Shown here: one piece after another, positions 1 through 9,190 of the stretch
Layout of the letters: the number at the start of each line of letters is the position of its first letter
Numbering within the stretch: position 1 is the first letter of the stretch
From: Mycobacterium sp.
GTDB taxonomy: Bacteria; Actinomycetota; Actinomycetes; Mycobacteriales; Mycobacteriaceae
Length of the DNA: 64,000 nt
Direction of reading: 5' to 3'
Assembly (NCBI GenBank): GCA_020438845.1
Contig: JAGQTV010000072.1
Span: 1 to 64,000, forward strand
The notes under the pieces: model-generated
Databases searched by the model: none
Told to the model about the DNA's origin: nothing
The model's input: the letters and a program-made list of their open reading frames with translations, nothing else
Translations under genes and position numbers: made by a program

Positions 1-29
1 GGATCTACTGACGTTGTAGTGGGTCATTT
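1..29 (+). repeat. IS terminal inverted repeat, left
   Basis: Matches the reverse complement of 1364-1392 at 25 of 29 positions. The shared core of 17 bp is TGACGTTGTAGTGGGTC at 9-25. Mismatches fall at positions 3, 7, 8 and 26. Confidence 0.85.
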
Positions 30-1280
30 CCGTCCTGGTAGTGCTGGGCAGAGACCGCCTCGGGTGAGCATGGCCATGGCGATGAGTGCGTCGGGGCTGT
101 GGAATCCGTAGGCGCGCTTGGTCAATGCCCGCAGGTGGGTGTTGGTGGCTTCGGACTTCGCGTTGGACAGTCCGTGATCGAGGGTGTTCCAGATCAGGTT
201 GCGGTAGCGGCGGATGGTGCGAGCCAGGGTCACGAACTCGGGGATGCGCGAGTGCGACGCCCACGACAGCCACCCGGCCAGTAACTGCCGGCCGGTTGCT
301 CCTTTGGCCCGGAACACCTCGCGTAGTTGCTCTTTGAGCAGGTAGGACCGGTACAGGGCGGCGTTGGTGTCGGCGATCGCCGCGAGGCTGGTGCGCTGCT
401 CACCGGTCAGGTCGGCCGGGTTCTTGCGCATCGCCCACATCGCGTGCCGATCGCGGATCCCGGCGCGGGTCATGGTGCGCACCCGCACCTTGTCCAAGGC
501 CTTGAGCGCCCAGGCCACGACATGGAAAGGGTCCAGGCAGATCAGTGCTTGCGGTGCGCGTTGGGCCACCAGAGTGTGGATCCACGCCGCTCCGTCGCAG
601 GACACGTGGGTCAACCGGGCCGCCCGCGCGGCTCCGAGTTCATCGAAGAACCGGCCCAGGGTCTCGCTGTTACGGCCCTCGCCGGCCCACACCAGCCGGC
701 CGGTGGCGTGGTCGACCACGCAGGTCAGATAGCGGTGCCCCTTGCGGTAGGCGATCTCATCGATGCCGATCCGGGTCAGCCCATCGAGCAGATCGTTGGT
801 GTCGCGGCCATCGGCGACCACTCGGGCCACGATCGCGGCCACGGTGCGCCACGCGATGCGCAGCAGCACGGTGAGCACGCTCAATGCAGTGTGGGCGGCA
901 AGCCACGCGCAGGTGTCTTCGAAAGCCCAGGTGTGCTTCGCGCCCGGACGCGCCCACGGCACATGGGCCACCACCACCCCATGCTCGACACACGCCACCC
1001 GCGGGGCCGCGGCCTGCAGATAAGCCTTGGTGGTCCCGACGTCCAGAGTGCGCCACCGCCGCGGCGCGTCCCCACCACGGCCCCCCGCGTCATAGCCCGG
1101 ACACCGCTTCCGACACCGCGAGCAGCGGCCCGCCTGCGATGCCCTCGGCCGCACCGAGAACACCAGCACCTCGGTGGACCTCAGGCGCTTGCGGCCTGTG
1201 GTCTCGGTCTCGATCATCACGTCCTCGATCACCATGTTCTGGTCCCCGAGCGCGGTCGCGAATACCCTGGACATGCGCAA
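24..1280 (-). CDS. ISL3 family transposase
   Basis: DDE transposase of 418 aa, full length for the family. The N-terminal part has an ISL3-type zinc finger (CSRCRKRC near residues 53-60). The catalytic core shows GIDEIAYRKGHRYLT, a central LDPFHVVAWAL segment and the C-terminal SNAKSEATNTHLR with the last acidic residue. The stop codon lies inside the left inverted repeat region and the start is about 110 bp inside the right end, the usual single-gene layout. The overlapping long frames on the other strand are codon-bias shadows. Confidence 0.93.
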   Translation of the reverse strand: MRMSRVFATALGDQNMVIEDVMIETETTGRKRLRSTEVLVFSVRPRASQAGRCSRCRKRCPGYDAGGRGGDAPRRWRTLDVGTTKAYLQAAAPRVACVEHGVVVAHVPWARPGAKHTWAFEDTCAWLAAHTALSVLTVLLRIAWRTVAAIVARVVADGRDTNDLLDGLTRIGIDEIAYRKGHRYLTCVVDHATGRLVWAGEGRNSETLGRFFDELGAARAARLTHVSCDGAAWIHTLVAQRAPQALICLDPFHVVAWALKALDKVRVRTMTRAGIRDRHAMWAMRKNPADLTGEQRTSLAAIADTNAALYRSYLLKEQLREVFRAKGATGRQLLAGWLSWASHSRIPEFVTLARTIRRYRNLIWNTLDHGLSNAKSEATNTHLRALTKRAYGFHSPDALIAMAMLTRGGLCPALPGRK

Positions 1281-1363
1281 CGCCGTAACTCCTTCTTCGC
1301 TTTGAACCTTGAATCAGTCCAAAACGTAAGCAGGACACGGCGTTGCGCCCCAAACCGCCAGGT

Positions 1364-1392
1364 AAACGACCCACTACAACGTCACAAGAGCC
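1364..1392 (-). repeat. IS terminal inverted repeat, right
   Basis: Reverse complement of the left end, containing the perfect core at 1368-1384. It marks the boundary between IS and host DNA, which resumes at 1393. Confidence 0.85.
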
Positions 1393-3649
1393 TGATTTGG
1401 CTGTTATCGGGAATGTCCACGCTCTCGGTCAACTCGACAACGACCGACCGCGGGTCGCGGTTGACCGCCGCGATGGCCCCGGCGATTTCGCCGGCAACCC
1501 CCACGTTTACCAGGGTGAGCGCCGAGCAGTTGATCGCCAAGCTCAGGCCGGGTTTGGCACTCATGCGTTGCAATGCGTCCCTGGCCACCCACATATCCAA
1601 ACTGTGGATCAGCCCACCCTCTTCAGCGGTACTGATGAACTCGAACGGCGGGACCAGCCCCCGTTCGGGGTGCCGCCAACGAACCAGTGCCTCGTAGCCG
1701 CTCAGCGTGGGGCCGCCTGGATTCAGAGCCCAGATCGGTTGGAAATGGGTCGTGAGTTGGCCTGTTCCGATGGCGTCGCGCAACTCCTCGACCCGTTGCT
1801 CCAGTCCGGCACGTCGGGCGCGGCGGGTTGCGTACATATCCTGATCGGCGCGGGCCAGGAACTCTTCGCAATCGCGCAACCAGGCATCGGAAACCGCGTA
1901 ACCGATCGAACAGGACGCCGTCAACGTGACACCTTCCACGATCACCGGGTCGCGCACGGAACGTCCCAGGCGACTGGCTACGTTTGCCACCCCGGCGGGC
2001 TCACATTCGGCCAGTAGGACTGCGAACTCATCTCCACCGACCCTGCCTACTTGGCCACCGTCAGCATTCGAGGTCTGGACCAGCTTCTCGGCAATGGCAC
2101 ACAGGAACCGGTCCCCCAGCCGGTGGCCATACACGTCGTTGACCATTTTGAAGCCATCGATATCGATGAACAACACCGCAGATGGCCGGTCGGGGTGGAT
2201 ATTCAGCGCCTCCTGAACGTGATCGAGAAACCCTCTGCGGTTCAAGACCCCGGTCAATGGATCCCGTTCCGCCAGGTAGGCCAGTTCCTCATTCTTAAGT
2301 TCCAGGTCACGTTGGGCTTCGCGTATTTCAGTGAGGTCGGTGATGAAGCCAAACACCCTGTGTTCGTCGTCCAAGTCGACCCGAACAGCGTCCACTTTCA
2401 CCGGGACCGACCTGCCGTCGGCTGCCACCAGAACGGTGTCGACGGAGGCGTCCTTTCTCGTTCCTGACAACAGCTCATCCAGGACGGCCGCGTTGCTGGC
2501 AACATACTCGGGATCGCTCAGCGTCCACACCGATTCACCGTCTGTGATGGCTAGAGGGGACTTCCCGACCAACGCCGAGAAAGCGGGATTGACGTCTGTC
2601 ACTCTGCCGGACTGATCCCCGACCACCATCCCGACAGGAGAACCCTCGAACGCCAACTCGTAGAGACGGGCACTTCTGTCGACTGCCACAGCCGCCTCAC
2701 GCAGCCGATCCTGGTCCAACCGATCGGTTCGTCGGGCCAGAAGCAGCGTGGCGGCCGCTACCGCGACGACCGACACCACCAGGCCGAACTGATGGCCCCA
2801 ATGCGCCTCCGCGGAATGTTGTTCCACGAACTGGGCGAGGGAGGCGATGAGGATCATCACGACAAGGAGCAAGGGCATCCAGGTCCGGGCGACCCGACCA
2901 CCGGCCAGCGGGGAGGCAAACAACTTGGCCCAGCCGCGGTCGGTCGTCACGATCAGAAAAGCCACTCCCAACAACAGGTGAGCCGTCGCGGTCGGAACCG
3001 CCATCTGGGTCAGGATGCCAAATACGTGCCCCGACATCGCCGGCACCTGCAACAGGTAGCCCATCTCTGCGACAGTTCCCACGATGATCACCACCAGGGC
3101 GAGCCCCTGCCGAAGGTTCGGCGCCCTTCTGGTCGCCAACAGGACTCCGGCGATCCCCAGGAGGACGAAGTCGAACGCGGTATTCAGCCCCATCCGGCCC
3201 GGGAACGCGGTCATTGCAGCAGCCCCGGACTCGGCGGCCAACAACTCGTCGAAACCAGACCACAATGCGTGCAGCAGGTACTCGCAAGAGGTGACCGCGC
3301 CGATGACCAGCACCGCCACTGCCGTAACCAAGGTCCACCAGGGGCTCCATCTTCGGGCCACCGCAATGACGACCACACCGCTGAGACCAATCCCGACCGC
3401 CGTGTTGGCCTTCATGGTGACCTGCCCCGGGATCAGCGAAGCCACCGACGGATGACCGAGCCACCACCCCACTGCCAGGACAACAACCCCGACGGCGACC
3501 GAAAACCAACCAATAACCTGCGCCACGAGGGCCAAGCGGGCAACCATGCGCGACCGACCCGACCCCAGGTCAGCCCATTTCGGGGTTCGTAGATTCGATG
3601 TTGCTCGCCTCAGCCGCGCACCAGAAACGGGCAGCTTTGCGTCGCTCAC
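1382..3649 (-). CDS. PAS-GGDEF-EAL c-di-GMP protein truncated by IS
   Basis: Membrane-bound bifunctional diguanylate cyclase/phosphodiesterase, 755 aa as it stands. Order: several membrane segments (about 30-300), a PAS domain (about 315-430), GGDEF (LTGVLNRRGF, then RVGGDEFAVLLAE) and an EAL domain starting with YEALVRWRHPERG. Host sequence ends at 1393; the last codons and the stop come from the IS, so the rest of the EAL domain after VELTESVDIPD is missing. GG(D/E)EF is intact, so cyclase activity may survive, while the phosphodiesterase half lacks its later metal and catalytic residues. GTG start at 3649; 62 bp separate it from a putative DosR box shared with the divergent gene. Confidence 0.87.
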   Translation of the reverse strand: MSDAKLPVSGARLRRATSNLRTPKWADLGSGRSRMVARLALVAQVIGWFSVAVGVVVLAVGWWLGHPSVASLIPGQVTMKANTAVGIGLSGVVVIAVARRWSPWWTLVTAVAVLVIGAVTSCEYLLHALWSGFDELLAAESGAAAMTAFPGRMGLNTAFDFVLLGIAGVLLATRRAPNLRQGLALVVIIVGTVAEMGYLLQVPAMSGHVFGILTQMAVPTATAHLLLGVAFLIVTTDRGWAKLFASPLAGGRVARTWMPLLLVVMILIASLAQFVEQHSAEAHWGHQFGLVVSVVAVAAATLLLARRTDRLDQDRLREAAVAVDRSARLYELAFEGSPVGMVVGDQSGRVTDVNPAFSALVGKSPLAITDGESVWTLSDPEYVASNAAVLDELLSGTRKDASVDTVLVAADGRSVPVKVDAVRVDLDDEHRVFGFITDLTEIREAQRDLELKNEELAYLAERDPLTGVLNRRGFLDHVQEALNIHPDRPSAVLFIDIDGFKMVNDVYGHRLGDRFLCAIAEKLVQTSNADGGQVGRVGGDEFAVLLAECEPAGVANVASRLGRSVRDPVIVEGVTLTASCSIGYAVSDAWLRDCEEFLARADQDMYATRRARRAGLEQRVEELRDAIGTGQLTTHFQPIWALNPGGPTLSGYEALVRWRHPERGLVPPFEFISTAEEGGLIHSLDMWVARDALQRMSAKPGLSLAINCSALTLVNVGVAGEIAGAIAAVNRDPRSVVVELTESVDIPDNSQIRLL

Positions 3650-3711
3650 CGAAACAAGTCTGGCACGGTTCGGCCAACAACTCGGTCAACCGCGAGAACT
3701 GGCTCTCACAG

Positions 3712-3731
3712 TTGTGGACTTCGGTCCCTAC
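3712..3731 (+). promoter_or_regulatory. Putative DosR (DevR) box
   Basis: The 20-mer TTGTGGACTTCGGTCCCTAC matches 15 of 20 positions of the DosR consensus TTSGGGACTWWAGTCCCSAA, including the GGAC/GTCC dyad. It lies 62 bp upstream of the phosphoribosyltransferase/esterase gene, whose M. tuberculosis counterpart Rv2030c and the next gene pfkB (Rv2029c) belong to the DosR regulon. Match to consensus is seen; binding is inferred. Confidence 0.55.
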
Positions 3732-3793
3732 CCTGGAGAGCGGGCGGGGTGGTCGGATTGCTTTAGAGCCATGTGCGTCAAGAGGGGGACGAG

Positions 3794-5827
<2,034 letters not shown>

Positions 5828-5840
5828 GGAAGGGTCCAGT

Positions 5841-6866
5841 TTGGGCGCCTCAGCTGACAAGCCTGACCAACCGGAGATCGCAGGGCACCAGATCGTCTCC
5901 CTGTGCATGAACCCGGCTCTGGACATCACAACCAGCACCCCAGACATCCGCCCGACCGACAAACTGCGCTGCCAGGGGGTCCGGTATGACCCCGGTGGCG
6001 GGGGAATCAACGTCGCCTTGGTCGCCGATGTGCTTGGCGTCCCAGCCCTCGCGGTGTTTCCGGCCGGCGGACCGGCAGGTCAGGTGGTGCACAGCCTTCT
6101 GGTGGCCGACGGTCTTGCCATACATCGCATCCCGATCGGCGGGTCTACCCGGGAGAGTTTTACCGTCAACGAGACCAGCACAACCCGCCAGTACCGCTTC
6201 GTGCTGCCCGGGCCGGAGCTGACGTTGGCCGAGCAGACCGAGTGTCTGTTGGCGCTGCGCCGGGCGGCCGCCACGTCGCGGGGAGGCAGACCGGAAGTGG
6301 TCGTGGCCAGCGGCAGCCTGCCCCCGGGCGTACCGCACGACTTCTACCAGGAGATCTCCAACACCTGTGCCGAAATGGGAGCGACCTTCCTGCTCGACAC
6401 CTCCGGCGGCGGACTGACGAATATCAAATCCGGTGTGTTTCTGCTCAAGCCCAGCCTGCGGGAATTGCGAGAGGCCCTCGGGCAGGAACTGCAGACCGAG
6501 GCCGAACAGCTGGCGGCGGCCCGCGAACTCATCGCCCGGGGCGTGAGCCGATATGTCCTGGTGTCGATGGGAGTCGACGGGGCCCTACTGGCCACTCCCG
6601 ATGGTGGCCACCGTTTTCCGCCGGTGGAAGTGCCGCCGGGCAGCGGTGTGGGTACCGGTGACGCGATGGTGGCGGGTGTTGCCGTGGGCCTCACCCGGGG
6701 TTGGCCACTGACCAGGGCGGTCAGGCTCGGAATTGCAGCTGGGGCGGCGATGCTGCTCACGCCGGGCAGCGCTCCCTGCACCCGCGAGGACGCCGAACGC
6801 CTCTTCAAAAAGACCGCGGAACCCGCCGTGATCAAGGTTGCTGCTGATTCCAGTGCGGATCGCTGA
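5841..6866 (+). CDS. pfkB: PfkB-type (1-)phosphofructokinase
   Basis: Ribokinase-family sugar kinase of 341 aa, close in length to M. tuberculosis PfkB (Rv2029c). It phosphorylates fructose-6-phosphate or a related sugar phosphate in the cytosol. Seen: N-terminal MNPALDITTS, the GGGGINVA substrate/PfkB signature 1 and the C-terminal ATP-site anion hole GTGDAMVAG with the catalytic Asp. TTG start at 5841 is chosen because AAGGAAGGG lies 7 bp upstream and the upstream gene ends only 13 bp earlier; an upstream ATG at 5751 would overlap that gene by 77 bp. Likely co-transcribed with the fusion gene under DosR control. Confidence 0.88.
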   Translation: MGASADKPDQPEIAGHQIVSLCMNPALDITTSTPDIRPTDKLRCQGVRYDPGGGGINVALVADVLGVPALAVFPAGGPAGQVVHSLLVADGLAIHRIPIGGSTRESFTVNETSTTRQYRFVLPGPELTLAEQTECLLALRRAAATSRGGRPEVVVASGSLPPGVPHDFYQEISNTCAEMGATFLLDTSGGGLTNIKSGVFLLKPSLRELREALGQELQTEAEQLAAARELIARGVSRYVLVSMGVDGALLATPDGGHRFPPVEVPPGSGVGTGDAMVAGVAVGLTRGWPLTRAVRLGIAAGAAMLLTPGSAPCTREDAERLFKKTAEPAVIKVAADSSADR

Positions 6867-7022
6867 TCCGATGAGTGGGAAATCGGAACTCGGAGTCATG
6901 CAATTCCCCACGCTTTCGAGCCGTTGATCAACCTGGCCTGTGGAGAGTTGGAAAGCTTCTCCACTGGTGTCGCGGTTGCTAATCTGCTTTGAGTCTGTGC
7001 ATAGTCGATTGGATTTCAGGTA

Positions 7023-7388
7023 ATGGGCGTCTTGACTTCACCGAAGACCTATACCGGGCTCGCAGCGTTTCAAGCCATCGATGCCCTAGCCTGCGCGGCT
7101 CAGGTGCCGCCCATCAAGAGAAGCCTCGATTCGGTCGGCTGCCCGGACAACGTTCGGCGAGTATTGCCAGCGGTCAAGGGGGCGGCAGCCGTCGGACTGC
7201 TTTCGGTGAGGTGGTTCCCGGGGCTCGCGAGGCTGACCACGGCGATGTTGACGCTGTATTTCATGTTGGCCGTCGGAGCGCACGTGCGCGCTCGCGACAA
7301 GGCCGTCAATGCAATTCCGGCGGCGGCTTTGCTGACCACGTTTGCGGTCATGACGTTCAAGGGTCCAGAGCCGTCGCAAGAGCCTTAG
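7023..7388 (+). CDS. DoxX-like small membrane protein
   Basis: 121 aa with about four hydrophobic segments (LAAFQAIDALACAA; VKGAAAVGLLSVRWFPGL; TTAMLTLYFMLAVGAHVRARD; AIPAAALLTTFAVMTF). The Pro-rich second helix entry, the Phe-Pro-Gly turn and the Arg-Asp pair after helix 3 are typical of the DoxX-like family. Such proteins are often linked to redox stress, but no function can be assigned. ATG at 7023 has only a weak Shine-Dalgarno. Its stop overlaps, tail to tail, the stop of the truncated BrnA-like gene on the other strand, suggesting the 3' end may be a recombination joint. Confidence 0.7.
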   Translation: MGVLTSPKTYTGLAAFQAIDALACAAQVPPIKRSLDSVGCPDNVRRVLPAVKGAAAVGLLSVRWFPGLARLTTAMLTLYFMLAVGAHVRARDKAVNAIPAAALLTTFAVMTFKGPEPSQEP

Positions 7389-7546
7389 GCACGACCGCCA
7401 CGATCGAGTTCGGCGATCATCCATGCCGGGAAGTCCACGTTCACCGGCCGATGCTCCTCACCGGGGCGCCGCGCCCGAGCGGTATCCAAAGCGGCCGCCA
7501 TGTCCCCGCCGGCGTCGAATCGCTCGTCGAATTCCCTAGCCTTCAT
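7385..7546 (-). CDS. BrnA-like antitoxin, C-terminally truncated
   Basis: 53 aa, beginning MKAREFDERFDAGGDM and continuing through RRPGEEHRPVNVDFPAWMI, the conserved core of BrnA/CopG-type antitoxins. Family members go on for another 25-40 residues (a ribbon-helix-helix ending); here the frame stops right after ELDRGGRA. ATG at 7546 overlaps the end of the brnT remnant by 11 bp, the normal toxin-first arrangement. Likely non-functional or altered, since its toxin is also broken. Too short for automatic gene finding to catch easily. Confidence 0.62.
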   Translation of the reverse strand: MKAREFDERFDAGGDMAAALDTARARRPGEEHRPVNVDFPAWMIAELDRGGRA

Positions 7547-7807
7547 AAATCGTCACCTCGTTCTCTCGAGAGGGGCGTACCGAGATGATTCGTACGTGTT
7601 CATCCCGATAAGTCACCACAGCCGACCAAACCCGGCCGCCGATTCGACCGATCACCATCCACCGAGGCTCATCTGTCGTGCGCGCCGGAACCTCGATGCG
7701 GTGCGTATCCCGCCACAGTGTCTGCGCCTCGGTGAAGTCGATGCCGTGCTTGAGCAGGTTTGCCTCGCTTTGCGCCGACGGCCGTCAAACTTCAGTGTGG
7801 CGACCAC
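7536..7807 (-). pseudogene. brnT toxin remnant with N-terminal frameshift
   Basis: Reading from 7784 to 7536 gives 82 residues typical of BrnT RNase toxins: EANLLKHGIDFTEAQTLW, VPARTTDEPRWMVIGRIG, VVTYRDEHVRIISVR and SRENEVTIYEG. The family start (Met-x-Phe-Glu-Trp-Asp) is only found in another frame: LKFD at 7795-7784. In the main frame a TGA (7787-7785) precedes the domain and no start codon lies between it and the conserved core. A one-base deletion near 7784 explains this. A GTG at 7807 is the only plausible original start, and the gene then lacks one base of a whole number of codons. Confidence 0.62.
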
Positions 7808-7913
7808 ATCGCGGACAGAGAACCGACAACGGCGTAAAAACTGTCGTCAAACCGCGCGCGCGGCACGGACTCAGCAAAATACCCGAAGTCATCTGCCTTC
7901 GGGTTTCTCTCTG

Positions 7914-7955
7914 TGGAGCTGAGGGGACTCGAACCCCTGACCCCCACACTGCCAG
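7914..7955 (-). repeat. att-like fragment of tRNA-Ala
   Basis: Copy of the 3' half of the tRNA-Ala at 9066-9107 (T-arm, variable loop and right side of the anticodon stem), 41 of 42 bases identical. It lacks the 5' half, so it is not a functional tRNA. Confidence 0.75.
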
Positions 7956-7967
7956 GAACAGGCACAA

Positions 7968-7997
7968 CCGCTGAACAGGCAGTTCAGCGGCATTTTT
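7968..7997 (+). terminator. Rho-independent terminator
   Basis: Arms CCGCTGAAC (7968-7976) and GTTCAGCGG (7982-7990), loop of 5, followed by CATTTTT. The T-run makes it work for plus-strand transcripts, yet no plus-strand gene precedes it now, so it may be a relic of the integrated element. Confidence 0.55.
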
Positions 7998-8057
7998 GGG
8001 CTGTAGTTGGTGTCGTAAAGGTTGTCACTGTCGTCAGGGTTGTCGTCAAGATTGTCG

Positions 8058-8429
8058 TCAATCTTCAGGCGGCGGGATGATCATCCAACGCTCGCTGTCC
8101 GCGATGCCGTCGGGGTGGGCGTCGAGCACGGCTCGCATTGCCGCAGCCAGAGCATTGACAGCGGCGCGGGTTCGCGTCCGGGCCGAGGGCAGCAGGATCA
8201 GCCCGGGGTGAGTGCGGCCCATTGCCAGCCACTCGGCCGCGAGGGGACGAAAGTCCTTGATGTTGTTGGTGACCACCGCACGGCCTTCGGCGGTCGCGGT
8301 CTCTAAAAGTGCCCGGTCGCTGCACGCGACCAGGTCGTCGCGATCGGCGACGGCGACCACGTCGTAGCCGGCTTCACGCAGGAGCGCCGCGATCCGCGGC
8401 GAGAGGTGCTCATCGAGCAAAGCCTTCAC
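8058..8429 (-). CDS. DUF5615 PIN-like toxin
   Basis: 123 aa, predicted ribonuclease toxin of a type II toxin-antitoxin pair. The N-terminus LLDEHLSPRIAALLREAGYD is the DUF5615/Mut7-C-like signature, with Asp6 and Glu7 as probable metal ligands; RDDLVACSDRALLETA and VVTNNIKDF carry the other conserved positions. GTG start at 8429 overlaps the antitoxin stop by 4 bp, so translation is coupled. Downstream of its stop lie several copies of a TGACGACAA-type repeat. Sits inside the tRNA-Ala islet. Confidence 0.8.
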   Translation of the reverse strand: MKALLDEHLSPRIAALLREAGYDVVAVADRDDLVACSDRALLETATAEGRAVVTNNIKDFRPLAAEWLAMGRTHPGLILLPSARTRTRAAVNALAAAMRAVLDAHPDGIADSERWMIIPPPED

Positions 8430-8839
8430 CTGCGCAGGGCCTGCTCACCGGCTGCCGCAGCCGAGCGGCCGCGCTCATAGGCGGTCTCATTGGCTGCGAT
8501 CTCGGCGTCGATCTCGTCGCGGTATTGGCCGTAGTAGGCGACCGCGGCCTGCACCAGTCCGATCGGAATCTGCAAATAATCCGCCGCCTCGGTGATCGAT
8601 CCATCGTTGTCCAGGACGGTGGCGATGACCTCCCACACATCCAGGCCGCGGCCCACGAGACCGGCCCGGCGGCCACTCGGGCCGTCGAGAAACCGGATCA
8701 GGGGATGGGCGTCGCCGCGCAGGCCTTCTTCTATATAGCGCTGAGCAAGGGTGCGTTCGGAAAGGTGTGCGCGGCCAGCCTCCTCGGTGAGCCGCTCCCG
8801 CGAACCTGCCGGCAGTCGCAGGGTGAAGTGATCAGACAT
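8426..8839 (-). CDS. DUF433 antitoxin
   Basis: 137 aa. The N-terminus SDHFTLRLPAGSRERLTEEA looks like a ribbon-helix-helix DNA-binding strand and helix. The C-terminal part (LDVWEVIATVL, then LVQAAVAYYGQYRDEIDAEI) is the DUF433 domain commonly paired with DUF5615 toxins. Antitoxin-first order and the 4-bp overlap with the toxin support a single operon. ATG at 8839. A perfect palindrome and a direct repeat lie just upstream, likely operators for autorepression. Confidence 0.8.
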   Translation of the reverse strand: MSDHFTLRLPAGSRERLTEEAGRAHLSERTLAQRYIEEGLRGDAHPLIRFLDGPSGRRAGLVGRGLDVWEVIATVLDNDGSITEAADYLQIPIGLVQAAVAYYGQYRDEIDAEIAANETAYERGRSAAAAGEQALRR

Positions 8840-8851
8840 GGAAATATGTTA

Positions 8852-8877
8852 CACGATGTGGCACGGTGTGACACCGT
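8852..8877 (-). promoter_or_regulatory. Operator candidate of the DUF433/DUF5615 operon
   Basis: Contains the perfect palindrome ACGGTGT-G-ACACCGT (8863-8877) and two direct CACGRTGTG half-sites at 8852-8860 and 8862-8870. It ends 13 bp upstream of the antitoxin start, where an autorepressing antitoxin would bind. A TAACAT hexamer nearer the start codon may be the -10 element. Confidence 0.5.
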
Positions 8878-9027
8878 CTGTGCTCCGTTGACCGATCCAA
8901 AGTTGCCCAGGAAGTACGGCGCATAGTCGTTCGCAAGGTCCACACCCCATGCGCACCACACCAGAATGTGGTGGTCAGTCGTTGTCGTCAAACTGTCGTC
9001 GAACCGCCCGGGCAGCCCCCGCCCAGC

Positions 9028-9060
9028 AAAAAACCCGAGGCCTCACGGCCTCGGGTTTTT
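9028..9060 (-). terminator. Terminator downstream of tRNA-Ala (bidirectional)
   Basis: Stem CCCGAGGCC (9034-9042) with GGCCTCGGG (9047-9055), loop TCAC, flanked by six A on one side and five T on the other. It ends the tRNA transcript 6 bp beyond the mature 3' end and could stop transcription from either side. Confidence 0.82.
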
Positions 9061-9065
9061 GATTG

Positions 9066-9138
9066 TGGAGCTAAGGGGACTCGAACCCCTGACCCCCACA
9101 CTGCCAGTGTGGTGCGCTACCAGCTGCGCCATAGCCCC
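9066..9138 (-). tRNA. tRNA-Ala (anticodon GGC)
   Basis: 73 nt folding as a full cloverleaf: 7-bp acceptor stem GGGGCTA/TAGCTCC with one G-U pair, anticodon stem-loop CCACA-CTGGCAG-TGTGG with anticodon GGC, T-arm containing GGTTCGAGTCC and discriminator A. CCA is not encoded. Its 3' half is the target of the islet's integration. Confidence 0.93.
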
Positions 9139-9190
9139 AAGTGCGAAATTGAAACTACACCACCGCCGCAGCCCCCTCAAAACCACGGAC

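Larger units (their letters stand above)
1..1392 (-). mobile_element. ISL3-family insertion sequence, complete
   Basis: One transposase gene lies between imperfect terminal inverted repeats of about 29 bp (25 of 29 matching). Both ends begin GG and the right end reads GGCTCTTG inward, as is usual for ISL3 elements. The left end coincides with base 1 of the window, so the 8-bp target duplication expected of this family cannot be checked. The right end abuts the c-di-GMP gene, whose reading frame runs 8 nt into the IS before a stop. Looks intact and potentially active. Confidence 0.88.
7914..9107. mobile_element. tRNA-Ala islet bounded by 42-bp direct repeats
   Basis: The 3' 42 nt of tRNA-Ala (9066-9107) recurs at 7914-7955 with one mismatch (7921), and weaker similarity extends leftwards on both sides, including the terminator region. 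Between the copies is one toxin-antitoxin operon. No integrase or excisionase frame is present. This is the footprint of tRNA-directed integration, either a decayed prophage/ICE or an islet mobilised in trans. Confidence 0.65.

Noticed and set aside
327-1697. 456-codon open frame on the plus strand across the IS
   Set aside because: Antisense to the transposase with no domain sequence and crossing the IS/host boundary; a codon-bias shadow.
6885-6906. Possible DosR box before the DoxX-like gene
   Set aside because: GGAACT and AGTC half-sites are separated by the wrong spacing and the outer positions do not match.
7900-7960. Second tRNA-Ala
   Set aside because: Only the 3' half is present; no acceptor 5' strand, D-arm or full anticodon stem.
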